The notes beneath the pieces were generated by a model. That model saw only the letters and a list, made by a program, of their open reading frames with translations, was not told the DNA's origin and searched no databases. Below, one piece after another: positions 29,166 to 39,498 of a DNA stretch of 64,000 nucleotides. The position numbers and the translations under genes are program-made. Position 1 is the first letter of the stretch; every line of letters begins with the position of its first letter. This DNA is from Fluviicola sp. Lineage in GTDB: Bacteria; Bacteroidota; Bacteroidia; Flavobacteriales_D; Crocinitomicaceae. The stretch lies in assembly GCA_029866325.1 (NCBI GenBank), contig JARWZO010000010.1, positions 62,001 to 126,000 on the forward strand, read 5' to 3'.

Positions 29166-30359
29166 ATGGAATCAATTGCTTCTTACGACTTTACCGGAAA
29201 ACGTGCGTTGGTGCGCGTGGATTTTAACGTTCCACTGAACAAAGAAACATTCGAAGTAACGGATGATACGCGCATTCGTGCGGCGTTACCAACCATTAAT
29301 CACATTTTGGAAAATGGCGGAAGCGTGGTGTTGTGTTCACATTTAGGTCGACCGAAAGAAGGTCCTGAAGATCGTTTTTCATTGCGTCATATTCTTCCTG
29401 CAGTTGAGCGATTATTGGGTAAACCGGTGAAATTTGCTGCAGATTGCATCGGATCGGCTGCTTTGCACATGAGCGCTAACTTAAAACCCGGTGAAGTGTT
29501 GTTGTTGGAAAATGTACGCTTTTACAAACAAGAAACTGCCGGAACCGAATCGTTTGCCGAACAGCTTTCAAAACACGGAGATGTGTATGTGAATGATGCC
29601 TTCGGTACAGCTCATCGTGCACACGCCAGTACAACAGTTGTAGCCAATTACTTTCCAAACGATAAAATGTTCGGTTTCTTGCTAGAAGCCGAAATAAAAA
29701 GTGTTGACCGTGTATTGAACAGCACCGAAAAACCGTTGACCGCTATTGTTGGTGGAGCGAAAGTGTCCTCAAAAATCACGATCATCGAGCGTTTATTGGA
29801 CAAAGTAGACCACCTGATTGTTGGTGGTGGAATGGCCTACACGTTTGTGAAAGCAATGGGCGGGGAAGTTGGAAATTCATTGGTTGAAGATGAATTTTTA
29901 AGCATCGCCAAAGACATTATCGCCAAAGCGAAAGCAAAGGGTGTTGATTTATACATACCAACAGATACCATTGTTGCAGATAAATTTGATAACAACGCCA
30001 GCACACAGTTGGTTGCAATCGGTTCCATTCCGAGCGGCTGGATGGGCTTGGATGTTGGTCCGGAAACCATTAAAGCATGTGCTGAAATCATTGAATCATC
30101 GAAGTTGATCTTGTGGAATGGTCCGATGGGTGTGTTTGAAATGAGCAATTTCCAAACAGGAACAGTAGAAATCGCGAATGCAATTGTTCGCGCAACGGCA
30201 AAAGGCGCTTTCTCGCTGATCGGTGGTGGTGATTCGGTAGCTGCGATCAATCAATTCGGATTGGCAGATCAAGTAAGTTATGTTTCTACCGGTGGTGGTG
30301 CCATGCTGGAATATTTGGAAGGAATTGAATTGCCGGGGATTAAGGCGATCAGGTCTTAA
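29166..30359 (+). CDS. pgk: Phosphoglycerate kinase
   Basis: KRALVRVDFNVPLNKETFEVTDDTRIRAALPTI; VVLCSHLGRPKEGP; ILWNGPMGVFEMSNF; LIGGGDSVAAINQFG. Start set to the internal Met. Confidence 0.97.
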   Translation: MESIASYDFTGKRALVRVDFNVPLNKETFEVTDDTRIRAALPTINHILENGGSVVLCSHLGRPKEGPEDRFSLRHILPAVERLLGKPVKFAADCIGSAALHMSANLKPGEVLLLENVRFYKQETAGTESFAEQLSKHGDVYVNDAFGTAHRAHASTTVVANYFPNDKMFGFLLEAEIKSVDRVLNSTEKPLTAIVGGAKVSSKITIIERLLDKVDHLIVGGGMAYTFVKAMGGEVGNSLVEDEFLSIAKDIIAKAKAKGVDLYIPTDTIVADKFDNNASTQLVAIGSIPSGWMGLDVGPETIKACAEIIESSKLILWNGPMGVFEMSNFQTGTVEIANAIVRATAKGAFSLIGGGDSVAAINQFGLADQVSYVSTGGGAMLEYLEGIELPGIKAIRS

Positions 30360-30593
30360 CTTTAAGCGAAAACACACATAAACTGTTGTTTTTCAATTGT
30401 TTAAATTCAGTAATCCCTCAATATTACTGAAATTTTCAAACTTGTTTATCAGTTATAAAATTGCGCTTTTGAATCCCGTCAATCCAAGGGTTAACTCAAC
30501 GGCCCAATCTTTGTAATGACGAAATAGAATACCCCAAATGTAGTAGTGCTACAAAGCAGCATTCCACTATATTTGATAACATAACATACAACT

Positions 30594-31136
30594 ATGAAAA
30601 CACTTGCCATTTCTCTTATTTTGTCACTCTTTTCGGGGTTTTCCATTGCACAAGATGATGATTTTACAGCTCCACGTTTTGTAAAACAACCCATTGAAAA
30701 TAGCGGTTGCTATGCGTATTTTCCTGATGATGTGGAAATGGAGTTTGACGTGAGTTATTCACCTGACAGCTCGAAAGTATATACAGGCGATTTTCTGTCG
30801 GGCGATTTTCATTACTCCATCATTTTGGTAAAGTTGAAGGATCTTGTAATGGCAGATGCGGTAGAGAAAGAAGAAATGCTGGTTTCTTATTTAGATTACC
30901 TGCAAGAGTCTTTTAGCATTGTGGGTGCTGCAGGTTACGGAAAGGGCCACACCATGGAAAGTAATCCGGCAGCTGTTGGAATGATCGATTATTGGGAAGA
31001 CGATGAAGGTGATCAATGGTCGGTAAAAGCCTGGGCCGATGGTTCTACATTGGCAGTTATGTTTATTTATGGAGCAACGGAATACCCAAGTTACAGTGCA
31101 GGACAGCTTTTTCTAAATGGATTTCGATTCAATTAA
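30594..31136 (+). CDS. Hypothetical secreted protein
   Basis: Signal peptide MKTLAISLILSLFSGFSIAQ; complete ORF. Confidence 0.55.
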   Translation: MKTLAISLILSLFSGFSIAQDDDFTAPRFVKQPIENSGCYAYFPDDVEMEFDVSYSPDSSKVYTGDFLSGDFHYSIILVKLKDLVMADAVEKEEMLVSYLDYLQESFSIVGAAGYGKGHTMESNPAAVGMIDYWEDDEGDQWSVKAWADGSTLAVMFIYGATEYPSYSAGQLFLNGFRFN

Positions 31137-31195
31137 CTGACAATCAATTAGATTGCAATATTACTCAGCTGTTTTTTGAAAATTCAAGAATAAAA

Positions 31196-31486
31196 TTACT
31201 TATCCAACACCTTCGGAATGCGGAAATAATCCGAATCTTTTTTCGGAGCATTTTTCAACGCTTCAGCCTGAGTCACCGTTTCTTCAGCAACATCTTCGCG
31301 CAGCACATTTACCTCATCGCTCATAAATACAAGCGGCTCCACGTTATCGGTAGGCAATTCGGAGAGTTTTCCCATAAAGCCGATGATATTCTCCAAATCT
31401 TGTTGAATAGCCGCTTTAGCAGGTCCTTCAAAACGCAAACGCGCCAAATGAGCAATATGATCTATGGTTTCCTCCGTAATTTTCAT
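31196..31486 (-). CDS. gatC: Asp-tRNA(Asn)/Glu-tRNA(Gln) amidotransferase subunit C
   Basis: MKITEETIDHIAHLARLRF...QDLENIIGFMGKLSELPTDNVEPL...LREDVAEE is typical GatC. Confidence 0.93.
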   Translation of the reverse strand: MKITEETIDHIAHLARLRFEGPAKAAIQQDLENIIGFMGKLSELPTDNVEPLVFMSDEVNVLREDVAEETVTQAEALKNAPKKDSDYFRIPKVLDK

Positions 31487-31772
31487 GCAACAAATTTAAG
31501 CATTTGTTTGGAGTTTAATCACAGACTCTATGAATAGAATAACCTGTTTTGATTCAAGCAATTAACAACCTGTAGGAATATTCCTTTCTAAATAAGGACT
31601 CTACTACGTATGAAACAATCTGCAATATTTCCATTGTTTGCAATGAACGGTAAACGATAATTTGTATCTTAACTCAGAATTTTAACCAAAACTATTCATT
31701 GAACGAGAGACGTCTTGTCTTGAATCGTGCCGGTTTTTAATTTGAATAAATAACTCACTAAAACACACGATT

Positions 31773-32108
31773 ATGTCATTACCACTAACACTTCCGGCGT
31801 ACATGCTCAACGCCACTTCTTCTGTACAAGTTACCATTTCACCTGATTATTACACTGCGAGGGTGGACTTTTACGATGGTCCAACAAAGGTTTATTCGCT
31901 TACCTTGATTCAAGCAGCGCCCCTGCAATCACTTCCTGACAATCTGATGGTTGGAAGTTTTGAAATACATTCAGGCACACTTCAACTTCAACTTCCCAGT
32001 CCGATTCAAACCGGAACTGTTACACTCAACTGCACGTACACCGATCTGAATGTAACAACTCCACAGGTACTCAATGCCGTTATTGCTTCTTGGAATTTGA
32101 ATCAGTAA
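31773..32108 (+). CDS. Hypothetical protein, no signal peptide
   Basis: Complete 111-aa ORF immediately upstream of the sulfatase. Confidence 0.45.
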   Translation: MSLPLTLPAYMLNATSSVQVTISPDYYTARVDFYDGPTKVYSLTLIQAAPLQSLPDNLMVGSFEIHSGTLQLQLPSPIQTGTVTLNCTYTDLNVTTPQVLNAVIASWNLNQ

Positions 32109-32151
32109 CCCTTCTTTTTAATACCACAATTCACTTTAAAACCCGATAACA

Positions 32152-33666
32152 ATGAAACTCAAACAAAAACTCGAGCAATTGGGCAAACAACCCGATCTTA
32201 TTCTCATCATCACAGATGAACAGCGCGCCACTCAGCATTTTCCGCCCGGATGGGAAGAAGAAAACCTTCCAACGCTCACCTTTTTAAAACAGAATGGCTT
32301 TAGTTTTGACAGAGCTTTTTGCAACACCTGCATGTGTTCGCCCAGCCGAACCACTTTATTTACAGGAGTTTATCCAGCCAAACATGGAGTAACACAAACC
32401 CTTACCGAGGGCGGACCGCTTTCACCCGGAGAACCGACTTTGAGCACCTCGCTTCCAAACATCATGAATGTACTTTGGGGTGAAGGATACGATGTTCAAT
32501 ATCGCGGTAAATGGCACATGAGCAAAGGTGTGGCACCCAATGGAGCAACAACAAATTACGATGATCTCACTGCGGCTGATATTTCTCTATTCGGAGCAAT
32601 GGGATGGATGGCACCGGATGCGGGAGAAGATGTCAATCCGCTTAATTTCGGAGGAGGATTTGCCAATCACGATGCCAAGTATACCGCCCAGGCAATTGCC
32701 TACCTGAAAGAAGTAAAAGCCAAACGAGCTACCGGAAATCATCAACCCTATTGCCTCATTTTATCATTGGTAAATCCGCATGATGTGTTGGCTTATCCTA
32801 AAACCGCAGGGACTTCGGGCTATCAGTCATCTTCTTGGTCCGGAAGAGAAATCAAACTTCCTGACACGTTCGGTGAAGAATTGCTTCGCAATAAAAAACC
32901 AATGGCGCAGGAACAAATTCTGATTGGAATGGCGGCTTCTCTAGGTCCGTTAACAACATTGGACCAAAACTTGGATTACATCAATTTCTATGGTTATTTG
33001 TTAAGTCATGTCGACAAAGAAATCGGTTACTTCATAGACGAACTGTACCGCGAAGGTGAGGATGGAAAAAAACTGGCCGATTCGGCAATAGTTGCTATGA
33101 CTTCAGACCACGGAGAAATGGGTCTGGCGCATGGCGGGTTGCGTCAAAAAACATTCGTTGCCTATGAAGAAGCACTGCGTGTTCCGTTGGTAATTTCCAA
33201 CCCTTTGGTTTTTAAGGATCATACTCAAAAACAGTCGATGGCTTTAGCAACATTGGTTGATATCATGCCCACATTCATTGAATTGGCGAATGTTTCCAAT
33301 CCTCCAACAGGACTGGCGGGTACGAGCTTGTTACCGATCATTGAAGACGGAACTCCGATTCAGGATAGCATTTTGTTTACATTCGACGACACAAAAGCCG
33401 GATCGAACAGCCAGTTATCTGCCGTGAAAGCCGCCAATCGCATCCGCTGCATCAGAACCGAAAAATGGAAATTCAACATCTATTTTGATGCTCTCGGTAC
33501 TTATTACAATCAATACGAATTATACAATTTGGAAGATGATCCTTCCGAATACACGAATCTGGCTTATAATCCGGAACACAAGGAGATCAGAGATGAATTG
33601 GAAAGACAGCTCCACAAGCTTGAGATTGCTAAGCTGCGGGTAAATACGCCTTCTGATATCTCGTGA
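32152..33666 (+). CDS. Type I sulfatase (no N-terminal signal peptide apparent)
   Basis: LILIITDEQRATQHFPPGW; formylglycine motif CSPSRTTLFTGVYPAKHGV; AMTSDHGEMG. Confidence 0.92.
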   Translation: MKLKQKLEQLGKQPDLILIITDEQRATQHFPPGWEEENLPTLTFLKQNGFSFDRAFCNTCMCSPSRTTLFTGVYPAKHGVTQTLTEGGPLSPGEPTLSTSLPNIMNVLWGEGYDVQYRGKWHMSKGVAPNGATTNYDDLTAADISLFGAMGWMAPDAGEDVNPLNFGGGFANHDAKYTAQAIAYLKEVKAKRATGNHQPYCLILSLVNPHDVLAYPKTAGTSGYQSSSWSGREIKLPDTFGEELLRNKKPMAQEQILIGMAASLGPLTTLDQNLDYINFYGYLLSHVDKEIGYFIDELYREGEDGKKLADSAIVAMTSDHGEMGLAHGGLRQKTFVAYEEALRVPLVISNPLVFKDHTQKQSMALATLVDIMPTFIELANVSNPPTGLAGTSLLPIIEDGTPIQDSILFTFDDTKAGSNSQLSAVKAANRIRCIRTEKWKFNIYFDALGTYYNQYELYNLEDDPSEYTNLAYNPEHKEIRDELERQLHKLEIAKLRVNTPSDIS

Positions 33667-33692
33667 TTAAATTGGCCAACTTAAGAGAAAAG

Positions 33693-33719
33693 GAGCTGCT
33701 TTCGGGCAGCTCTTTTTTT
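33693..33719 (+). terminator. Rho-independent terminator after the sulfatase
   Basis: GAGCTGC-tttcgg-GCAGCTC followed by a T tract. Confidence 0.85.
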
Positions 33720-33740
33720 GGCAGAAAAATTGGGCTATAA

Positions 33741-34502
33741 CTATTTTCTTTTCATCAACCCTCTTTCAACAAGTGGTTCAGAAACAATACGAAACGTTTT
33801 TTCCAGCAACTCTCGTTCAGACAAGCGCATTACTTCCTCCTGATCAATAATCGGATGAATAATCACTCGCGAGATTCCCGGATGAGCCGGTCCCAATAAA
33901 TCGCCCGGATCGGAAAACAGATGGTAATTATCAATAAATGTGATTGGAACAATAGGAATACCGGCACTTTTAGCCAATTTGAAAGCCCCTTCTTTAAACG
34001 GAATCATGGTCGGATGATCTTCATCCGGAATACCGCCTTCGGGGAAAACAACCAACGACCAACCTTCCTGAATGGCTTGCCTGGCCTGCATAAACGATTG
34101 AGCCGCTTTTCGGCGGTCACTGCGATGCACCGGAATATTCAAGCGCTTAAAATAGGTTTTCACCAAGGGATACGACAAGATCTCGCTCTTCCCTAAAAAC
34201 AAAAACCGGTGATTGGGAAGCAAGGAATACATAATGAAAATATCGAAATACGACGCATGGTTGGCAATGATCATATACGGCCCGTCAGGAATTTTGGGGC
34301 TTGACAATTTTCGCACGAAAACCAACATCAGGATCCGCACCAAATGACTCCAAAACACATTCAACGGAAAACTGTATTTACGCCACGATTTGCGCGAAAG
34401 AATAATCAGAAAAAAAGGATATAGTAGCAATAACGTGGATACGAAGACCACTCCAACATACAGTTTATACAACAAACTTGGAATTCCCAACAATGCCTTC
34501 AT
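33741..34502 (-). CDS. 1-acyl-sn-glycerol-3-phosphate acyltransferase (PlsC family)
   Basis: MIIANHASYFDIFIMY (NHxxxxD) and VVFPEGGIPDED motifs. Confidence 0.92.
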   Translation of the reverse strand: MKALLGIPSLLYKLYVGVVFVSTLLLLYPFFLIILSRKSWRKYSFPLNVFWSHLVRILMLVFVRKLSSPKIPDGPYMIIANHASYFDIFIMYSLLPNHRFLFLGKSEILSYPLVKTYFKRLNIPVHRSDRRKAAQSFMQARQAIQEGWSLVVFPEGGIPDEDHPTMIPFKEGAFKLAKSAGIPIVPITFIDNYHLFSDPGDLLGPAHPGISRVIIHPIIDQEEVMRLSERELLEKTFRIVSEPLVERGLMKRK

Positions 34503-34671
34503 ACTCCAAAAATAAGATTTTCATTGACTTTTGTGCAAAATGATTTTTTCGACAAGTCCTCCTATCCCAAAAAAATGTAGTTTTTCAAATTGGTACGATT
34601 TAAAACTCATACTATAAACTAATTAAATCGTTCAAACAACTAAAATGACACGCTCTTTAAAAAATCAAGTT

Positions 34672-35991
34672 ATGAAAAACAGCTGTTTGCTCCTCACCTT
34701 TCTCGTTGTCGCATTCTGCTCAATTGCTCAATTGCCACAGCGAAAAGCCGGTATGGGCATGCGTAGTGAAATCGGTAACGGAGGAATCATCATTGATTCA
34801 ATTGTGCCGGGAACAACCTTTGCGATAGCCAAACTCAAAAAAGGAGACGTGGTAATGATGATCAACGATCAACCGACTGCTACATTAGATGATTATAGTG
34901 TTATCGTTTCGTCTTTGAGGGCTGGAAGTTCCGTGAAAATCAATTACCTGCGAAAAGGCAAAGAAAAAAACACTGTCGTAAAAGCCATTGCCAAGCCTTT
35001 TGAAACTTCAACCATTGCCGATATTACATACGATTGGGTGAAATTCCGAAACGGTTATTTGCGAACCATAACCCGAAAACCAAAAGGAAAAGACCATGTT
35101 CCTTGCATTTTGCTCATTCCCGGTTACGGTTGCGGAAGCATAGAAAACTACAGTAATAGTTACAACGGAAAGCTCATGAACGAATGGCTGAAAAACGGAT
35201 ATGCCGTAGTTACCATCGAGAAAAGCGGCATGGGTGATAGCGAAGGTTGCGAACCATGCGGAGAAGTTGACCTTAAAACCGATATCGAAAGTTTTGACGC
35301 CGGTTATCGTTTTATGGAAGAACTTTCGTTTGTGGACACATCGCAGCTGTATATCTGGGGACACAGTTTGGGCGGAAGTATCGCTCCGGAAGTTGCCAAA
35401 AATCATCACCCAAAAGGAATCATGGTGTTTGGCTGTGTGTTTCGACCGTGGAGTGAATTTTTGCTCGAAATGCACCGCGTTCAAAAACCTTTGTTGGAAA
35501 ACTTGACGCTAAAGCAAACAGAAGACTTTGTTCGGCAAATTCAAAAAATCTATTACGAACTGTTTGTCTTGAAAAAAACACCGGAACAACTCAACGAAAT
35601 TCCTGAATACAAAGCCTTGGTAGAAAGCGAATTGGGCTACAAACCCGGTAGCAATGATATGTGGGGTCGTCACTGGCGTTTTTGGCAGCAACTTGATTCC
35701 ATCAATTTGGCAGATAGCTGGGGCAAAGTCAATTGTCAGGTCTTGATTTTACATGGCGGTGCCGATTACGAACAATGCAGCTTGGTTGAACCAATGTTAA
35801 TTGAAAAAACGGTGAATGAAGCCCATCCCAATTCTGCTACATGGATTACCATTCCCGATCTGGATCATTTCATGATGAAAAGCCCCGATTGGAAACAAGC
35901 CGTTATCAATTTCAAAGAACAGCAATATACCAAGGGAAATTTCCATTCAGGTATTGCTGATGAAACAGTTAAATGGCTGAAAACCAATTAA
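34672..35991 (+). CDS. PDZ domain plus alpha/beta hydrolase secreted protein
   Basis: PDZ-like GGIIIDSIVPGTTFAIAKLKKGDVVMMINDQPTATLDD; hydrolase ILLIPGYGCGS, IWGHSLGGSIAPEVA, VLILHGGADYE, DLDHFM. Confidence 0.85.
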   Translation: MKNSCLLLTFLVVAFCSIAQLPQRKAGMGMRSEIGNGGIIIDSIVPGTTFAIAKLKKGDVVMMINDQPTATLDDYSVIVSSLRAGSSVKINYLRKGKEKNTVVKAIAKPFETSTIADITYDWVKFRNGYLRTITRKPKGKDHVPCILLIPGYGCGSIENYSNSYNGKLMNEWLKNGYAVVTIEKSGMGDSEGCEPCGEVDLKTDIESFDAGYRFMEELSFVDTSQLYIWGHSLGGSIAPEVAKNHHPKGIMVFGCVFRPWSEFLLEMHRVQKPLLENLTLKQTEDFVRQIQKIYYELFVLKKTPEQLNEIPEYKALVESELGYKPGSNDMWGRHWRFWQQLDSINLADSWGKVNCQVLILHGGADYEQCSLVEPMLIEKTVNEAHPNSATWITIPDLDHFMMKSPDWKQAVINFKEQQYTKGNFHSGIADETVKWLKTN

Positions 35992-36006
35992 TAAAACAAA
36001 AACACC

Positions 36007-36441
36007 ATGAAAAAAATCAGTTTATTCATCGCACTTTTTTGGGGAAGTAACCTCATGGCACAAACGGCAGCCGATTCAAGCGGAATCAGAACCGCAGCAA
36101 CAGATTATGTAGAAGGCTTTTTTACGGCAGATACCTCACGGATGAAAAACGGTTTATCCGATGAGTTGGTGAAACGCATCATCGACAACCGCAGCGGCAA
36201 AAGCGTTATCGCTACCATCGGCAGAAAAGAATTGATCGGTTACGTAAATCCGAAGTACAAAATGCCCGACCCCAATCCGGCTGAGCCATTCAAGGCAACC
36301 GTAACCATTTACGACATCAAAAACGGGATTGCACTGGCAAAAGTGACTTCCAACAAAATGCCCGAGTTTTTCGATTATGTTCAGGTCGGAAAACTAAACG
36401 GTGAATGGAAAATCATCAACGTGCTTTGGGCCTTTAGTTAA
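36007..36441 (+). CDS. Secreted NTF2-like/putative lumazine-binding family protein
   Basis: Signal peptide MKKISLFIALFWGSNLMAQ; DYVEGFFTADTSRMKNGLSDELVKR...VGKLNGEWKIINVLW. Confidence 0.75.
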   Translation: MKKISLFIALFWGSNLMAQTAADSSGIRTAATDYVEGFFTADTSRMKNGLSDELVKRIIDNRSGKSVIATIGRKELIGYVNPKYKMPDPNPAEPFKATVTIYDIKNGIALAKVTSNKMPEFFDYVQVGKLNGEWKIINVLWAFS

Positions 36442-36445
36442 ACTT

Positions 36446-36577
36446 TTCACCACAATAGGCACAAAGAAAAAGGATGAATTTGATGTGTTAGTAGAACACA
36501 AAGGAGATTTAGACAGAACGCCTTTGTGGACTTAACATATATAGTTCTTCAAAAATACTTTGTGCCTTTGTGGTGAA
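36446..36577. repeat. CTTTGTGCCTTTGTGGTGAA-type inverted repeat element
   Basis: TTCACCACAATAGGCACAAAG (36446..36466) faces CTTTGTGCCTTTGTGGTGAA (36558..36577), starting 5 bp after a stop codon. Confidence 0.7.
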
Positions 36578-36613
36578 TGTATTGAAAATTGTACTTTCGC
36601 CAAAAAAGAATTC

Positions 36614-37582
36614 ATGGCACGCATACTCACAGGTATTCAAAGTACGGGAACTCCGCATTTGGGAAATTTACTCGGGGCGATTTTACCTGCTATCGAATTG
36701 GCTAAAAACAGCAACAACGATTCGTTTCTGTTTATAGCCGATATGCATTCGTTGACACAAATCAAAGATGGCAACGTTTTACGTCAAAACACCTATTCAA
36801 CTGCTGCGGTGTGGCTTGCTTGCGGACTTGACACAAAAAAAACGGTGTTTTACCGTCAAAGCGACATTCCGGAAGTAACCGAATTGATGTGGTACCTGTT
36901 ATGCTTTTTTCCCGTGCCGCGATTGGAGCTGGCTCACGGATACAAAGACAAAAAAGATCGTTTGAGCGACGTGAATGGTGGGTTGTTTACTTACCCGATC
37001 TTGATGGCTGCGGATATTTTGATGTATGATGCCAATTACGTTCCGGTTGGAAAAGACCAATTGCAGCACATTGAAATGACTCGCGATGTAGCTGAACGTT
37101 TTCATCATTTAAACGGTGAAACCTTTGTTCTTCCTGAAGCGACGATTAATGAAGACACAATGCTTGTTCCCGGAGTTGACGGCGAAAAAATGAGCAAATC
37201 GCGCAACAACTTCATCAATATCTTTCTACCTGAAAAAGAATTAAAAAAACAGGTAATGGCCATTGTCACCGATAGCAAAGGTCTAGAAGATGTGAAAAAT
37301 CCGGATGAATGCAACATTTTTGCCATCTATAAACTGTTGGCAGATAACGACGCCATTCAAATCATGCGCAACAACTATACAGCAGGTGGTTACGGTTACG
37401 GTCATGCAAAATTGGCGTTGTTCGAACTCATTTTAACCAAATTCGAACACGAGCGTTCACACTACAATCATTTGATGAATAACCCGGGTGAAATAGATGC
37501 AGCCTTGCAAATCGGGGCAGAAAAAGCGCGATTGGTTGCAAAAGATGTTTTAAAACGTGTTCGAGAAAAAGTTGGATACTAA
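36614..37582 (+). CDS. trpS: Tryptophanyl-tRNA synthetase
   Basis: MARILTGIQSTGTPHLGNLLGAI; GEKMSKSRNNFINIF. Start at the internal Met. Confidence 0.95.
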   Translation: MARILTGIQSTGTPHLGNLLGAILPAIELAKNSNNDSFLFIADMHSLTQIKDGNVLRQNTYSTAAVWLACGLDTKKTVFYRQSDIPEVTELMWYLLCFFPVPRLELAHGYKDKKDRLSDVNGGLFTYPILMAADILMYDANYVPVGKDQLQHIEMTRDVAERFHHLNGETFVLPEATINEDTMLVPGVDGEKMSKSRNNFINIFLPEKELKKQVMAIVTDSKGLEDVKNPDECNIFAIYKLLADNDAIQIMRNNYTAGGYGYGHAKLALFELILTKFEHERSHYNHLMNNPGEIDAALQIGAEKARLVAKDVLKRVREKVGY

Positions 37583-37682
37583 AAAATTTTCAACAACTAT
37601 TTACCGTTAAATAGAAAATATGTATATTTGAATCAACTTATGTTACACCAACATAAACTACTCTTATTAAACCAACAATGTT

Positions 37683-37709
37683 AAAGCTCCTCCTCCAAGG
37701 AGCTTTTTC
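37683..37709 (+). terminator. Rho-independent terminator after trpS
   Basis: AAAGCTCCT-cctcca-AGGAGCTTTTT. Confidence 0.8.
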
Positions 37710-37788
37710 ACTTCTTATAAAACGTTATAGGTGTTATCGTACCAATGATTTATTATATTTGTTCCGCGACAAGAAAACTCTTCTCCTT

Positions 37789-39498
37789 ATGTTAAAACAC
37801 ATCATTATCTGTGCTACTGCTTTGGTCACGATCGCCTCGTGCTCCGATTCGGGTACTGATCTCTCCGATTTAAAGGCGGTTGGCGGCAAGCGCTATGGTG
37901 GTGAATTTCGATTCATGTCACCGGAAAAGGTGTCGGGATTGTTGCCGATTCAAGCCGTAGATATTTATACCCAACGCATTACTTCTCAGTTGTTTGATCA
38001 GTTATTGCGACTCGATCCTACCGGTAAAAACGTTGTTCCATCATTGGCGGAAAGTTATACCGTTTCAAACGATGCAACCACATTTACGTTCAAAATCAGA
38101 AAAGGCGTTTTCTTTCACGATGATGATTGTTTTGGCGGCGAAGGACGTGAATTAACGGCAGAAGACATTAAATTCACGCTGGATATGGCTTGCAGCGGTC
38201 TTTCTGAAAATGAAGTAAGCTGGTTGCTGGTTGATCGTATCAAAGGCGGACGTGATTTTTACAATGCCACCAAAAAATCGTTCAAAGAAGGTGGTGTTTC
38301 CGGAATTAAAGTAACCAATAAAAATACATTGGTAATTACATTATCCGAACCATTTGCAAGTTTCGATAAAGTATTGACTTATGGCGGTTTCGGTGTTTTT
38401 CCGAAAGAAGCTTATGATGAATACGGAAAAGACCTGAAAAATCATCCCGTTGGTTCAGGTCCGTTTAAACTCAAAGAAATGACGGCTTCCAAAATTGAAT
38501 TGGAACGCAACCCTCGCTATTGGAGAAAAGACGAATTTGGCAATCAACTACCGTTTTTGGCAGCAATTACCATGACTTACGCTACCGACAAACGCAGTGA
38601 ATTAATGGCTTTCCGTAATCAGAAAATTGATTTGGTACTTGAAATTCCCGCAGATGACGTAGAAAACGTTTTGGGTTCCTTACAAGAAGCTCAGGCAGGT
38701 AAAACGGTAAAACACAAGGTAGATTCCAAACAATCGCTTTCGGTATCGTTCTTCGGGCTTTCACATACCAATCCTACTTTTCAGGACAAACGCGTGCGTC
38801 AGGCGCTAAACATGGCCGTAGATCGTGAGATGATCGTAAATATGACTTTGAAAGGCGAAGGTTATCCGCTGCTCAATGGTATTATTCCAAGTAGCGATTT
38901 CTACCCGTCTAATCAAGTAAAAGGCTTTCAATTTAACGTAGCGAAAGCGCAAAGTTTGCTAGCCGAAGCAGGATATCCACGAGGTGCTAATTTTCCGGAA
39001 TTGACCATTTATGTAAACGGTAAAAAGGATTCTGACAGACACCGCCTTGCGAAAGGTTTTGCCGATCAAATGAAAACAAACCTCAATATTAATCTGAAGA
39101 TAAAATTGTGCAACATCGACGAACGCAACAAAGCCGTAAGTAGTGGAAAAGCTGCTATTTGGGTAAGCGGTTGGATTGCAGATTATCCGGATGCGGAAAG
39201 CTTCTTGAGCTTGTTTTACGGCGGAAACATCAAAGCAAATTCAAAGTTTGTGAATCCGTTTAAATACAAAAGCGAAGCCTTTGACAAATTGTACAGTCAG
39301 GCCGCCAGTGAATCAAACGAACAAAAACGCCAGAAACTACTTGTAGCTTGCGACCAAATGGTGATTGACGACGCAGTAGTAATTCCGATGATTACAGATG
39401 ATTTTATTACGATGATCAACTCTCGTATTCGCGATTTTGAAACCAATTCGTTGGAAGTCTTAGATTTTTCTTCTATTTTTATAAAGGAACCAAAGTAG
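37789..39498 (+). CDS. ABC transporter substrate-binding lipoprotein (SBP_bac_5, peptide/oligopeptide type)
   Basis: MLKHIIICATALVTIASCSDSG lipoprotein signal; LAESYTVSNDATTFTFKIRKGVFFHDD; GSGPFKLKEMTASKIELERNPRYW. The track start (37678) lies in the upstream terminator. Confidence 0.92.
   Translation: MLKHIIICATALVTIASCSDSGTDLSDLKAVGGKRYGGEFRFMSPEKVSGLLPIQAVDIYTQRITSQLFDQLLRLDPTGKNVVPSLAESYTVSNDATTFTFKIRKGVFFHDDDCFGGEGRELTAEDIKFTLDMACSGLSENEVSWLLVDRIKGGRDFYNATKKSFKEGGVSGIKVTNKNTLVITLSEPFASFDKVLTYGGFGVFPKEAYDEYGKDLKNHPVGSGPFKLKEMTASKIELERNPRYWRKDEFGNQLPFLAAITMTYATDKRSELMAFRNQKIDLVLEIPADDVENVLGSLQEAQAGKTVKHKVDSKQSLSVSFFGLSHTNPTFQDKRVRQALNMAVDREMIVNMTLKGEGYPLLNGIIPSSDFYPSNQVKGFQFNVAKAQSLLAEAGYPRGANFPELTIYVNGKKDSDRHRLAKGFADQMKTNLNINLKIKLCNIDERNKAVSSGKAAIWVSGWIADYPDAESFLSLFYGGNIKANSKFVNPFKYKSEAFDKLYSQAASESNEQKRQKLLVACDQMVIDDAVVIPMITDDFITMINSRIRDFETNSLEVLDFSSIFIKEPK

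Noticed and set aside
31016-31537. 173-aa + strand ORF overlapping the 30594..31136 CDS and antisense to gatC
   Set aside because: Second half is the complement of gatC; no independent evidence.
37678-37788. Track start of the substrate-binding protein at 37678
   Set aside because: The first codons coincide with the trpS terminator hairpin; the lipoprotein signal begins at 37789.
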